From: Jackrogersella multiformis
Lineage: Eukaryota; Ascomycota; Sordariomycetes; Xylariales; Hypoxylaceae
Assembly (NCBI GenBank): GCA_902806575.1
Contig: CADCXD010000001.1
Location: 2,480,001 to 2,544,000, forward strand
DNA length: 64,000 nucleotides
Direction of reading: 5' to 3'
Shown: piece after piece, positions 45,797-57,527 of the stretch
Layout: every line of letters begins with the position of its first letter
How positions within the stretch are numbered: position 1 is the stretch's first letter
Made by a program: the position numbers and the translations under genes
Notes under the pieces: generated by a model
Told to the model about the DNA's origin: nothing
Seen by the model: only the letters and a program-made list of their open reading frames with translations
The model's database searches: none

Positions 45797-47472
45797 CTAT
45801 AAGCCGAGCGCGGCGTTGAAAGCGTCGGCGGCGGCCTGGCCGGACAGCGAGTTGGCCGCGTCGGCGCCCTCGTTGCACTGGGCGACGGTGGCGTCCGAGG
45901 CGCCGCACTTGGAGGCTAGCTGCTGGCAGATGAAGTCGGTGATGACGGCGGGCTTGAGGGCGGACCCGTGGTTGAAGTCGGCGGTGTCCACGGCCGCGAA
46001 GGCGTTCTCGTTGGGGCGGTCGGCCTGCTTGCCGAAGGAGATGGCGGGCGATCCGCAGTCGCCGGTGTCGACGGCCTGGCGGCGCTTCTTGGCGTTCTGG
46101 GCCACGCACTGCTTCTGCTGGGCGTCGCAGTCGGCCACGCTGACGGAGGCGTCGCCGCCGTTGGCGGCGTTGGCGCACGCGTTCTTCTGCACGTCGCACG
46201 CGCGCTGGGTCGCCGCGCCCTGGTTTAGGAATTGAGCTCCGTTCACCGAGAATGGCTTGTCGGCTGTCGAGCTGATGATGGGGACGGGGGCCGAGCCGAC
46301 GTTGCCGGTGAAGGCGTTGACGTCGACGCCGGCTGTGGCAGTGGCAGTGGCACCTTGGCTGGCACCCTTGCTGGCACTCTTGCTAGCGCCGGCATTGCCA
46401 CTTGCAGCTGCGCCGGCATTCGTGCTGTTGTTGCTGGCGCTGTTGTTGCTGGCATTGTTATTGTTGTCGGCAGCATCTTCTTCTTCACACGCTAGAAGCA
46501 TCAGTTTATGTGTTTGGTCATGTTAAGTTAAAGAAATCGGCTTACCATCGTCAGCCGCGGCATTACCAGCGTTGGCACTGCTACCAGCGGCGACAGCGGC
46601 ATCAATCTCATCGGCAGTGGCATCCTCAACAAGGAGGTTCTCGGTGAAGATACATCCCTCAGCATCGTCTGCAGTATCGCAGGTGTTGCCAGCTCCAGTA
46701 TTGTCGCCGAGCTATGATGCATTGTAAGCTACTTGAATTACCTAGCAAAGTGGCCTTGGGAACGAAACTTACATCACCAGGTGCGAAGGTTCCGGATTGA
46801 AGAGCGAGCTGGGGGTCGGCGCCGACGGATGCGAGCTGAACAGCCAGTTCGAGAACGATCTGCTTGTTCAGGGCAGCAGCACCGTCGGAGGCAGGGTCTT
46901 GGTGCTGCTGGATGGCAGCGATCTCGGGGTTCTTGGCAGTCTCGGATTCGCAAAGAACAGACGCCAGGCCGACGGAGCCAGTGTTCCTTTCCTAATCACA
47001 AGGTTAGACTTCACGAACACAAGATCGGTCCGAGTGACACGTACGAGAGCACGGAAAATGAGCGCATTTGCCATGCCATCGACATCGTCGGCTGCCTTGG
47101 CATTGGTGAAAGCCTGGTCAGCAACTCGCTGTTGTAAGCAGTCGAGGTCCGTAACGAGACCAGCACCCTGCGCCGCGGCGGCATTTCCGAGAAGGGCGAA
47201 GACCGGGTCTAGGACCTGGTCGACGTTGTTTAGGTTCAAGGCAGCACCGACACCGGTGAGGAACTTGTTGTGCGATTTTTCCTCTTTAACCACGTTGTCA
47301 GCAGGCCATATTCCTCAACACCTTGATAGAGAAACTTACGGGGAACCTCGCGCCTAAACTTGGCCGAATTACCAACAGCGTGGCGGTTCTTCCTGAACAA
47401 CCTCACGGCATCAGGGCGGGCGGCAGCCACACCCAGCATAGCCAACATAACAGCACTCGTCTCAACCTTCAT
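45797..47472 (-). CDS. Secreted Ala/Asn-rich two-domain protein of unknown function
   Basis: Five exons (47472-47340, 47283-47045, 46991-46773, 46711-46546, 46491-45797; introns of 53-61 nt) encode 483 residues. The N-terminus MKVETSAVMLAMLGVAAARP is a clear signal peptide. A first domain contains LNLNNVDQVLDPVFALLGN, CLQQRVADQAFTNAKAADD and QHQDPASDGAAALNKQI. A short linker with CDTADDAEGCIF leads to a low-complexity region of Asn, Ser, Ala, Gly and Lys repeats. A C-terminal Cys domain follows, with CDVQKNACANAANGG, DCDAQQKQC and FICQQLASKCGAS, and a KKRRQ site just upstream that could be cleaved. Pezizomycotina carry many relatives that are annotated only as hypothetical. It is probably a cell-wall or extracellular protein. 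Antisense open frames over the GC-rich C-terminal exon are shadows. Confidence 0.85.
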
Positions 47473-49961
47473 ATTGTCGGTTTTTTATTTTCGGAGTTAA
47501 ACGACCGTTCGTAAAATGCAAAAATCGCAAGTATAAAGAGGCCCTGCCTAATGATAGAAATGCCGAAGCGTAAAAGAGCGAGTGAAAGTTAAAAAATAGT
47601 TCCCAGAACTAGAAAGAAAGAATGTAAGAGGGTGAGAGAGATGAGTTGTCGTCGGATGAGGGAAGAAGCGAGAATAGGAAAGTAAACATCGTCTAAGGCT
47701 GCCATGGCTCTATATATACAGCATTGAAACCGTGAGGATCGTACAGGCGCCAAGCTAAAGACCCAAGTTAGAGAATGTTCGTTGGCGAGACTTCAGTGTA
47801 GTATGCCCGCTACTATGCCGGCATAGGCCTGGTGCCAAGAGCGGTCCAAACTGATTGTCTCACCAGAAGAGGCTATATCGGGGCCTTTTTTTGTCTTCTT
47901 TAGACCCCGGTCTCGTAGATCTAATCGTCCTAGCATCTCATCTTGGCCTGGAGGGAAGACATCATCATCCCAATCTAGAATAGACGATCACTATAGTCGA
48001 CATCGGCTCGAGTAGAAGCCGGAGGGAAATATGCAGAAGGCGTCAAAATATCTGGAGCACGTGCGAGTTCGTACTGTAAAACACTGTCCATTTTAGGTAG
48101 GAGTTTTACAATATTCTACAGTATGAATTCGCACGTGCTCCAGATATTTTGACGCCTTTCTGATATGGCAGTTATTATGGTGGTCATGGATTGAGACAAA
48201 ATGTTGTGCAGGTGGGCTTCAGACACCGATGATTAGATCCAGGATGCCATTATTGCTACTCGGCGCGAGGGCCGATGAGCCGCACATGGTTGGCGGCTGG
48301 GCTGTCAATCAAAAGGCAGATCGATGGCCTTGTCATCAGCTCATCAGTCCAGGCTGACAGCCAGGAAATTTCCCATCTTAGACAACCAACTGACAGATGT
48401 CCGTGTCAAGCGGCCGATTGCTGGGTACGGTGTGGACACTGTCTCCGTGTAATAGCGCTCATTGTCGGTTTTAAGATTGGCGAAAGTTGGGATGAGACTG
48501 ACTATCCTACCCGAAATGTCTCATGGTGATCGAGCCGCGTCCATGGGCGATACAGGGGTCATGATAGGCTGGGTTGATACGCGAGAGAAACCCCTGGCGC
48601 CACTTGGATCGCCTCAAGGCTCAACTCCACATAGCTAAGACAGATTCCCGACGACAACAACAATAATCGCAACCCTGCTCTCCTCATCTAAGCATCGCTT
48701 CTCGGAACCCAAGAATCTCGTGGCCATCGAGGACTTAGGACAAGGATTCTACTTGTATGTACGTGCTCAGATGCTATCCTTGCAGAGTGCAGAGCGTATC
48801 CTTGTTCATTATTAGAGAACTCGTTATGAAGTGTTAGATTACCTATAGTTATCAGATGAACAGACCCTCTTCTACATAATATAGTATATGCCTCATATGC
48901 CCATAAAATGTTTACTTATTTTGCTGGTCAAGCTTTGTATTAATTGATGATCTTCGGAGTAAGATTGGAGATGGTCTGGGTCTCCTTTGCCCACTATTCC
49001 TCCATGTCGATATTGCGAGGTCCTACACAGTTAGGTACCTAGGTAGTCGTATTAATACCTTAGGTATGCGAGCGATGGCAACACTTACTGGTAACTCTCC
49101 TGTGACGACGCCAAGTCCAAGGCGCCCGGCAGAGATGGTCTCCCGGGGCTGCTGGGTTCGGGCAACCTTATGATGTTGGGTATGGTTCCATCAGAGGGCC
49201 ATAGACATGGCTCCGACAAATACCCTCCTGCCCACCTAGTCTGCCAGCCCACCTTAGGTCGTTACAACTTACCGCATAATGAGACGGCAGTCTGCTTTGA
49301 TTTGTTCGCATATATAGACGACACGCAGGAAGTTCATCCGACCGTCCGTCAAGATTGACTGATCGTCTCTTGGGAGTCTCATCCGAAGCACCATGGAATC
49401 ATTCTTGTCAATGATCATCATTACATAGTAGACACTACCTCCCTACCTGGTCAATTACTCCTAGTGAAATATGAATGTGGTCTCCAGATGATTCTAGATT
49501 TGCCTCCAGGCACACAGCTTGAACATAAGTTGCAATTACTTTTATAAATAGGTAAATTACTTATTTCTTCATGGCCACTACACTAGCATAGGCTCAATTT
49601 GCTGTATATCCCAGGCCCACATAACAAACCCACTCAGGTAATTATATGAGTATACTATTATAGGCACATCGTTGTAGATTATAGTATATGGGCTGGATAT
49701 TATGGCCGTTCACTCGAGCACGGAAGATATTATTCATCCAATTGGAGACACCAACTGAGCTATAGTACCGATAATGGTAAACGGTTGGTAAGTTTTGATT
49801 TGCTTTGTACATTTTTTTTCGGCAACGCCAAGGGGAAACTTCTAAAGAATGCCGTGAACCTCACGATCTTGCCATTACGTCTATCCCAGCTCGACGGTAA
49901 AAACGAGGCGTGACCCGCCAGTCTAGTAGTGGATAATTGTACAACTCGTCGCTTAACCGAT
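47473..49961. other. Intergenic region carrying a foldback element
   Basis: This 2.5-kb gap separates the secreted-protein start from the Rieske stop on the same strand. Apart from the 129-bp foldback element at 48034-48162 and one dispersed-motif copy near 49032, I see no gene, relic or RNA. Short open frames at 48275-48529 and 49170-49358 match nothing known. Confidence 0.5.
48034..48162. mobile_element. MITE-like foldback element with 5-bp target duplication
   Basis: Two inverted arms of about 42-45 bases (48037-48078 and 48117-48158, 40 of 42 bases complementary) flank a 38-base centre. Extending outward, both ends begin CAGAA(A)GGCG when read inward. The element is bordered on each side by a direct ATATG (48029-48033 and 48163-48167), as expected from a 5-bp target-site duplication. 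The arms contain the palindrome CACGTG. There is no coding capacity, so this fits a small non-autonomous DNA element moved by a transposase elsewhere in the genome. The transposon superfamily is not clear to me. It lies about 560 bases upstream of the secreted-protein gene. Confidence 0.7.
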
Positions 49962-50884
49962 AATCAGCTTGTCCTCCTCGGGGAACTCGTACGTGGGAAT
50001 CTCGAGGTTGAGAGGCGCGGGTCCTCTCCTTATGCGTCCGGAGATGTCGTAGTGAGAACCGTGGCAAGGGCAGAACCATCCACCGAAGTCTCCCGCCTCG
50101 CCGATAGGCACACAACCCAGATGCGTGCAGACACCTATATCACCAGAGATGTTAGCTATGTTCAGATGTGCCGTAGCTTACTTGTACATCGGATCCATGA
50201 ATATTGGGGAGGTTATTCGGAGAAAAGGAAAATAGTCGTACCCAACATGACCAGCCATTCGGGCTTCTGGACGCGGTCCTCGTCGGACTGGGGATCTCTT
50301 AGCGAGGAGACGCTGACTGAGTTCGCCTCGTTGATCTCTTCCTCGGTGCGGTGTCGGATGAAAACGGGCTTTCCTCTCCACTTGATGATGACGTTCTTGC
50401 CCTCGGGGATCGCGTTGAGATCGACCTCGACCTTGGCCATGGCCAAGACGTCGGCGGATGCGGACATGTTCTTTAGGAATTCTAGGTAGATATGCAATGT
50501 TAGATATGTGCAACCAGGCCACAAGCACGGCGGCATAAACAAGGAGTCCAAATAGAAAGCAAGCAATGGCTAGGTAATAGCGCCCAGCATGTTGCGCAAC
50601 ATACCTTGCACAGTCGACTTAGCGCCGGCAGCAGTGATGGCGCCCATGGTTCCGACCATGAAGTACTGGAAGAGTAGATTGGTATTGGAGCTGCCCTTAT
50701 CGAAGTAAGCGCCGAAGTCCGGGATCTTGGTGGACTTGGATTCGCCCTTGAACGGGCTGGAGTAGGAGCCGGCGGCATCGTTGAGCTGGGCGGAGGTGCT
50801 GAGGGCGCGGACGGCATTGATGCGACAGCAGGATCTCGGTACTCCACGCGCGAGGGCACGAGAGGCAATCGTGAGGGACGCCAT
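49962..50884 (-). CDS. RIP1: Rieske iron-sulfur subunit of cytochrome bc1
   Basis: Three exons (50884-50605, 50481-50242, 50134-49962; introns of 123 and 107 nt) encode 230 residues. This is the nuclear-encoded Rieske protein of respiratory complex III, which passes electrons from ubiquinol to cytochrome c1. An Arg/Ser-rich mitochondrial presequence covers about the first 35 residues. A single membrane helix lies near residues 72-92 (FQYFMVGTMGAITAAGAKS), followed by the flexible hinge with EFLKNMSASADVLAMA. The 2Fe-2S ligands are in CTHLGC (176-181) and CPCHGS (195-200), both intact. The last intron divides the cluster-binding fold just before the first motif. Identification is firm. Confidence 0.96.
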
Positions 50885-51412
50885 AGCGTTGTGGGGGGGG
50901 GATCAATTGGTTGTCGTAGGGAAGGTGGATGAGGTTGAGGTCTTTTATTTTTTGGTCGGGATATCGAAAGACTTCGGTAATGTTTCCTAAGCTAAACTAC
51001 GAATAGCGAATGGCGGATGGGATAATTAGGTAATTCGGCCTGAGGCACCAAAAAAAAACCAAGAGCTCTGAAATTGATGTTCGATAATTGGTTCAAATTC
51101 TTCGGGTAAGCCCGATATTATTCGCTGAGTCAGCCAAAGCTTGATGTCATGTCATGTGATCGCCAGGCATAGTTCAGCAAGTGACGTACTATTTGAGTGA
51201 CAATTACCTCGTCAATGTTTATATTCACATATCACTCAACATTATAATATTTCATGTGCGATTCACTGTTTGATTCAGGTCAATTCTTGCTATTTTATCA
51301 ATGATAGCAACAAGTTTGCCACCTAGCCAGTAATATCAAAGATTTCACAACTCCTGTGTTACCATCTCGCCAGGCTGAATCAAAGATGGACCATAGACGA
51401 TGGACCGACTCC
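50885..51412. promoter_or_regulatory. Rieske promoter / DDB1 3' flank
   Basis: This 528-base gap lies between the Rieske start and the DDB1 stop on the same strand. It should contain the Rieske promoter. I see no further feature. Confidence 0.45.
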
Positions 51413-54400
51413 TTAATGCATGCGTTTCAACTCCTCAACCAGATTTCGCATATCCTCAACGTTAGGACCTAGTCCTATACAGACCTCTCTTTGCGTCTTG
51501 TCGTCCAGATCCAAGAACCGCTCAATGAACTCCCCATCAATGAAGCGGAACGGCCCTTCTGACTCGCGCTCCTCGTTCCTGAAGGATCGGTATCTGGAGA
51601 AGAGTATGTTGCCAGTAGTCTCCACGAACTCGGCCAGTCTGGCCTGGAACCTGATTAAGGTATCCTGGAAATTTGGCGCAATAAGTCCGAACAGGTAGAC
51701 ACCTCCTTCTGTCTGTGATTCGGTTGTTAGTGGCAATATCTCGTTTATAACAGCGCAGTTGGCCAACTTACCGTGCCGAGAAATGCTCGTGGAGTAATGA
51801 TAGTCTTCTTACTGGGATCGACGGTGACCTTGCGGATCTTATTGACCATTTCGCCAAGGTTGATCTCGCTGGTAACTTCCATCCGGCGCTTGTCTTCGAT
51901 TGTGACTCCGGCCAGATTTCTCCTCAACACCAAAAGGTTACCCTGTGCGTCTGATTCTAACCACGACTCCTCGTCTACATGACATACACCAGTGGCCCAG
52001 AAGGATTGGTAGTGTCTCGCTACTTCCACAAGCTTGGCACTTTGGCCATTAGTAGATGGGACATATTCGACCAGAGTCATGGATTTCATCAGATCGGCGA
52101 CCGCGATGGTGTTGCCCTCAATCGCTAGATCGACCGGGTAGGTGGCTGGCCGGTACGATGCAATTTTCTTCATCTCTGCAGTCGTTGACGATGTCTCAAT
52201 GTATGAGTACATAACAACTGTCTTTGCTAAAGCCGCAACGATCTTATCACCAAGGACACCAAGACACCTGCAGGCGCCTTTGAGGTTGCGACTACTGATC
52301 AAATACGGCGTTCTTTCGCTGTCAACCCCAATAACCAATATTCGTCCCCTGATGGCATCTTCTGGGGCGGAACCATGTCCTTCGTCGAGGTAGGAAGTAC
52401 CAACTAGGAATCTCTCGACCGGGTCTCCGTACGAATCCGTAAGTTTAGCTCGAATCACAGCCTCAACCATTTCCACTCGAGATGAGCTGCCTAGAACGAA
52501 GTCGTTCCCAAGTTGCTTGAATACGACTTCGTCCACAAGCCTAAACGAGCTGGTAACAACCTCCTCGTTATTACTCACCTCTCTCTTGAAGCAACCTAGC
52601 CCAAAGGCCCGCTCAGCACGAGAATACGCTATGCGACGGATGGTTTCTCCCATAGGCAGAGTCTGTACATGCGTTCGGCGCTCTGTGTCGATTATAGAAA
52701 TCTTGATTTCCTTCTCCGTCGCGACGACAATAGAGTTTGGAAATGCTTCGGCATTAAATGGGCAAACGCAAGTCGAATCGTCAGCGGTGACTGCCGAGTA
52801 AACTATTCTACCTTCGGCTGCGTAGATTAAACTAGGCTGCTCGCTCGTCGCAAACACGTTATACACCCCGTTACCCCGAGGAAGCAACTGCAGTCTAGCT
52901 TGTCGGGTCCCTAGAACCACACTCTTTCGCCCAGACAAGGAGAAGTCGGCCTTAGAGACGTTGAAAGTAATGACATAGCCATCTTCCATAGCCACGAATA
53001 GCGTTGGTCCGCCTAGATGTGGGGGAAGGATTTGTGCGAGCGCGATATCTCGGGGTATAGAGGCGTTATTATCTTTGCGTCGCAAGTTTTCCCCATGAAT
53101 GGACTGCATCGTTTTCAGGTCAATAATGGAGATTGTGCCCGACTTCCAAAAGCCAACCACGCCGATGCTGGGATATTCAGGAGGTAAATGAACACAGGCC
53201 ACCTGGTCTTTCTCTTCGAGATCGTTATTCTCGAATCGCACTAGATCCCACTGTACCTGTAGCGATATGAGAACCCTTCCGTCGACAGAAAGAAGAATCC
53301 ATTCATTATTTGCTGATACGTTGGTGATCTGGCCTTCGGCTGGTCTCCACGTCGATATCACGACGCCGCCTTCCAAGCCAATTAGCAGCGCACTGGTTGT
53401 CGTGACCTGGAGGAGTCGACCATCTGGCAGGTTTTGGGCTAATAGAGTATGCTCCCCAAATATCATTCCTTTGAATTCCTCGACTTCTTCAACTTCGCCG
53501 TCTGGGCTGAACCTGAATACTCGGGTTTCTGTCAAGAACGAGACCACTAATGTATCGGTCTTGCAAGTGCCGTCGGATCTAAGGGAGAATACCGCCCGAA
53601 TGTTCTCCATATCAGCGAGGACTCCAACATCATCTAGCCCAACGCCACTTCGCACACTCCGTAAACTCCCCTCTTTGTAGACGCCACTTCCGGTGACAAT
53701 GCGCGCTTGGCCTGAGGAGTATTCGTTGGTTGTCTGCCCTTCTCCTTCTCGATTGCCCATGTCCATAATATTGAGATCCAATATCGGAGCAATGCTATTC
53801 ATGGTCTGGATTAATTGTACTGATTTCGTACCGAGGTCAACATGGAAAACCTGCGAGTCGCCATAATGAGATCCGACGAACAGGATGTTGTTCCCCATGT
53901 GAACGAGACTATTGGGTCTCGAGGTGACTCCGATCTTGGTCATCTGCAAACCAGTTACCACAGCGCCGTCGAGGAGGATTTCAAGTAGCCACAGAGCGCC
54001 ATAGTCGTCTCCGATGAAGTAGTGCGAAACATCATACTCGGCCCAAGCAACGAATATGGAGGACTCCGGTAGTGCTGTCTCAACCGTTTTTTTGGCGGCA
54101 TCGTCGTAGTACAGTAGTCGCGTCTCGCCGACAACAATCAAACCGCCCAGTTGAGCTCGCGCAGTGGAGGCATTTCTTATAATGTACCGCTTCTGGTCTT
54201 CTTCGCCCTTGCCAACCGGTATTAAAATAGAAGCACCAGGGTCCTGAATCTCCAAACAATCGACCTGGTCTCGAGTTTCAAATCGGGACACCTCGGTGTT
54301 CTTGTCATCTGCTGTTAACCGGTAGGTGACCAGCTTCGAATCGGGGATATCAGTTCGGGATTGATATAGGAAGGCGATCTTCGGGTGGCCGGTTTCGACA

Positions 54401-54983
54401 TGTAGGAAAGTTGTACATTTGATAAAGAGCTCCGAAACTCTTATTTGATCCATCCAATGGAGGTTTTGTCTCTTGCTTTTTACCGTGTGCATACGGAGCA
54501 CATTGACAACTCCCTCCCAAAGAAGGACCACCATGAACCTCCCTGTCGGGTCGACGGTGCACATGTCCTGACTCTGGGCATCTCGCATGTGTTTCTCGTG
54601 GATGTCGAAAAACGAGTCAACCGTCTCTAACTTTCCTTCTGTCGTATTCCACCCGAAGGTGAAGTAGTGGAACCTGTCGGTTCCAACAAAGACCAACTCG
54701 GTCTCGGCATCTCGAGGTCGCAATTTCTGCAGGATAGAAATAGTACCATTAACGGCCTTCGTGTCGGTGAGTACTAGGTTTCCGGATTCTTCGAGCTTCC
54801 ATATCTCAAGGCGATTCGTCTTGCTAAAAGAAGTCAGCCGAATTCCATGCCTTGGCCGCATCGTGCGTATAAGATTGGTAGAACATACGCTAGAATGAGG
54901 CACTCATCCTCGCGAGGAAACAGGTTGACGCGCAACGCGTGTCGAACGCTGTTAGGCCGATGGATAGGCGCTATGTAAGCCAT
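51413..54983 (-). CDS. DDB1: DNA damage-binding protein 1 (DDB1)
   Basis: Three exons (54983-54889, 54823-51772, 51712-51413; introns of 65 and 59 nt) encode 1148 residues, the usual length of DDB1. The first exon gives the conserved opening MAYIAPIHRPNSVRHALRVN and joins in phase before KTNRLEIWKLEESGNLVL. The body is made of three beta-propellers, and the C-terminal CPSF-A region contains GGVYLFGLIAP and FIDGEFIERFLDLD. DDB1 is the adaptor of CUL4 ubiquitin ligases. It acts in global-genome nucleotide excision repair and, in Neurospora, in heterochromatin formation through the DIM-5 complex. Nothing is missing. The last intron lies at a conserved place, between FLGT and TEGG. Confidence 0.94.
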
Positions 54984-56891
54984 ATTGTGAGTTTCGCATG
55001 TTTCGCAGGAAATTTGTTAAGGTAAGTTGCGGCGCAGTTGAACATTTCATTGAAAGACGGGAACTTTCCACCTGAATAAAATGCCCAGGTGAGATTAATA
55101 AGTGTTGAAGATGACGGTGATAAGCCCAATCGCGGGGATAAAGCGATAAGCGATAAAGCTTAACGCTCCTTGTCCCACTAACGTAGGCTATTTAGTGGGT
55201 ACCTGCTGTCTCTACGGTAAACAAACACAATATTCAGATCACGACTTCCACAGATCCGGCCATTGGGTTTGTGGTACCTTTTGCATTTACCTCCTAGGTA
55301 GGTACTTAGGTAGCCAGACTATGCGAGATACATGTACTTTTATTCACAATTTTTGTTAATAACACATCATCCCCCATATGATTTTACGCCTAAAATTGCA
55401 TATAAGGCGATGGATGTACCACAAGCAACAAGTATAGCAACTCTAAGAAGACACATTTATAGCCAACATACATTACCTAGTGTAGGTAATACCTACCTAA
55501 CCTAAAGAAATAAAAATTGTGTACGTTTGGAAGGTACATCGGTACTTGTGAGTCATTCTGGTAATATGTATGTTCAATCTTGCTCCTTCCTCATTGCTTG
55601 ATTGCAAAAACAAGTATAATATTGTATTCCGTTCCTTCCTCATTCCTCGTCTGTAAACCGCACTTTCTTCGTGATCGTGGCTCCCGGTTTGGTGGCTTCG
55701 AGCAATTTTATGCCAAGTTTACATACCTATAGGTACCTAAGGTATGCACTGAAGTTTGGCAAACCATATTCGCCAAAATGGGCACTCTGTTAGCAATGTC
55801 AACCAGTTATCATCCTTAGACAGATGGTGCAATGGAGCGTAAGAACCAAGACGTGGAGACAGCGATACGTTTCCATTATTCAAGCTCTGATGTCCCGCGG
55901 ATCGAGATTATACCGGCTTTACAACATAATCTGAACATTGTAATGGGCTTCAAGCCAAGGTCTGTCCTGTCATCGCCTGAAGCGTCGTCGTCGGCTATAT
56001 GGATCTTGGCCCTGGGGGATTCTGTACAGCTGTGAGTCCGAAACAACTTTGTGAACTCGCCAATTGTCCGGAATTCTTAGTTCATATGCCAGCTCACTTC
56101 GAAGCCATCTCTATCCCTTAGGTATTTGAGATATGTATATAAAATATAAAGTCGCTATAAGTACGCTGTGCAATTCAGCATTGACTCATGTCCACCTGGG
56201 TACAGTGAGCTCCTTAGCGCAATACTGGTGGAACTGTCGATAAAGTTACCGTGCCGTCGACACAAAAGTCCAGGATAATGTGAAGATATTTATAAAAATC
56301 ATGCAGCCGCCAGTTTTCCCCTCATACCCACCAAGGTACATAAGCACTGATATTATGCCAAGTTTCTCTTCAATGGCAGAATGGTTAATAATACCATCAT
56401 CATCATTCACGATTTTTTCCCATTGTCTCATCATGACCCATTAGCCCAACTTTACCATTATTTAAATAGGTAAGTAGGTGGTCATATAATCTACTATGGA
56501 ATTCTAGAGGTCTTTTCATAACACAAACCAAGTATAGGGTTTAGACTAAGGGGTGCTTAAGACCCAATACCATGGGTGACGAAGGCGGTACGTAGCGGGT
56601 TTGCTAGGAGGAACCATGGAGGATTTGCCTATGCTCACCGGCCATTTAGAACTAGCAACTCATGTGAACCATCAAGTCGGGAAAGGTTATTTCTATATCC
56701 AAGAAATAGGAGGCAAGTAGAGTTTATGATGGGGATTGATGTAAGAATGACAAAAGCCCGAGTCAAGTCCTACGAAAAGGGGTACTCAAATCACCAATAT
56801 AAATTACTAGCACTCGACCTGTTCTGACCAAGTCCAATTCCATAACACATACAAATTTCAATCCATATTTTTCACATCTCTCAGAGTTAAT
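54984..56891. other. Intergenic region with a possible coding relic
   Basis: This AT-rich gap of 1.9 kb lies between DDB1 and a small secreted-protein gene. Dispersed-motif copies occur near 55296-55312, 55490 and 55732. A local GC-richer island at 55832-56035 is open on both strands and ends next to a GTGAGT, so it could be an exon or relic, but I recognise nothing in it. Confidence 0.45.
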
Positions 56892-57355
56892 ATGAAGTTC
56901 CCCAGCATTCTCTTGTTGTGCCTGGCCGCCAACAGCCATCAAGCCATCCTCAACTATGGTGGTAACAATGAGAACCGTGACGTGCAACATTGGCATTGGA
57001 ACAGAAACCAAGCTCACTGCGTAGGTTGCCCAGTTACATTATACATATTATGAAATCTGACGCTTCTCAGATCACCTGCGTAGAAATCGTAAGGACTCAA
57101 ATCAATAGCAGTAGCCATGACGGTGGAAATGTGGTGATAATTCAACAGTAATAACCCCCCCTTCCCTTCCTTTTCCCCCTCACCTTCCTACCTAACTACC
57201 ATATATGATCATGATAAACTAACGGATTCGCGTTCTTCAGGGCTATAACCCAGTGTCAAGAAAGAGGCTCATGCAATGATTTCAATTACATGGACACATT
57301 CCACCACTCATGGGCCCCCGACGATGCAGTCCAGGCTGCGCATCAGTTTGACTAA
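56892..57355 (+). CDS. Small secreted cysteine-containing protein
   Basis: Three short exons (56892-57020, 57071-57147, 57241-57355; introns of 50 and 93 nt) encode 106 residues. The first exon begins MKFPSILLLCLAANSHQA, a good signal peptide. The mature part holds four cysteines, in NQAHCITC, ITQCQER and GSCNDF, enough for two disulfide bonds, and an aromatic His/Trp stretch (QHWHWN). The second intron has a perfect CTAAC branch site before TTCAG, and all phases agree. The gene is AT-richer than the housekeeping genes around it. Size, secretion and Cys content are those of effector-like or antimicrobial small proteins, but I know no family and assign no activity. An exon-by-exon reading was needed to see it because no exon is longer than 130 bases. 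Confidence 0.62.
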
Positions 57356-57527
57356 TGACGCCCCTTATAATACTTAGGCCATCACTCAAGCTCTGTAAAG
57401 CTCATATTATAATTCAAAGCTCCGAAATAATGGGCCTAAGAAGCTATGGAAAGAAGGCAGCTAAGTTGCTAGAATGTCTAGCAGGCCAAGTCTCTCACTT
57501 CTGTATTGAATTTGTAACTGGGGAGTC
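57356..57527. other. Short convergent 3' region
   Basis: The 172 bases between the small secreted-protein gene and the lactonase-like gene converge and should hold both 3' ends. Confidence 0.35.

Noticed and set aside
45780..46199. Arg-rich open frame within the last exon of the secreted-protein gene
   Set aside because: It is a frame-shifted reading of a GC-rich exon; the in-frame product has signal peptide, Cys pattern and splice support.
51088..51110. A GGTTCAAATTC string resembling a tRNA B box
   Set aside because: No matching A box, anticodon stem or acceptor stem could be folded around it.
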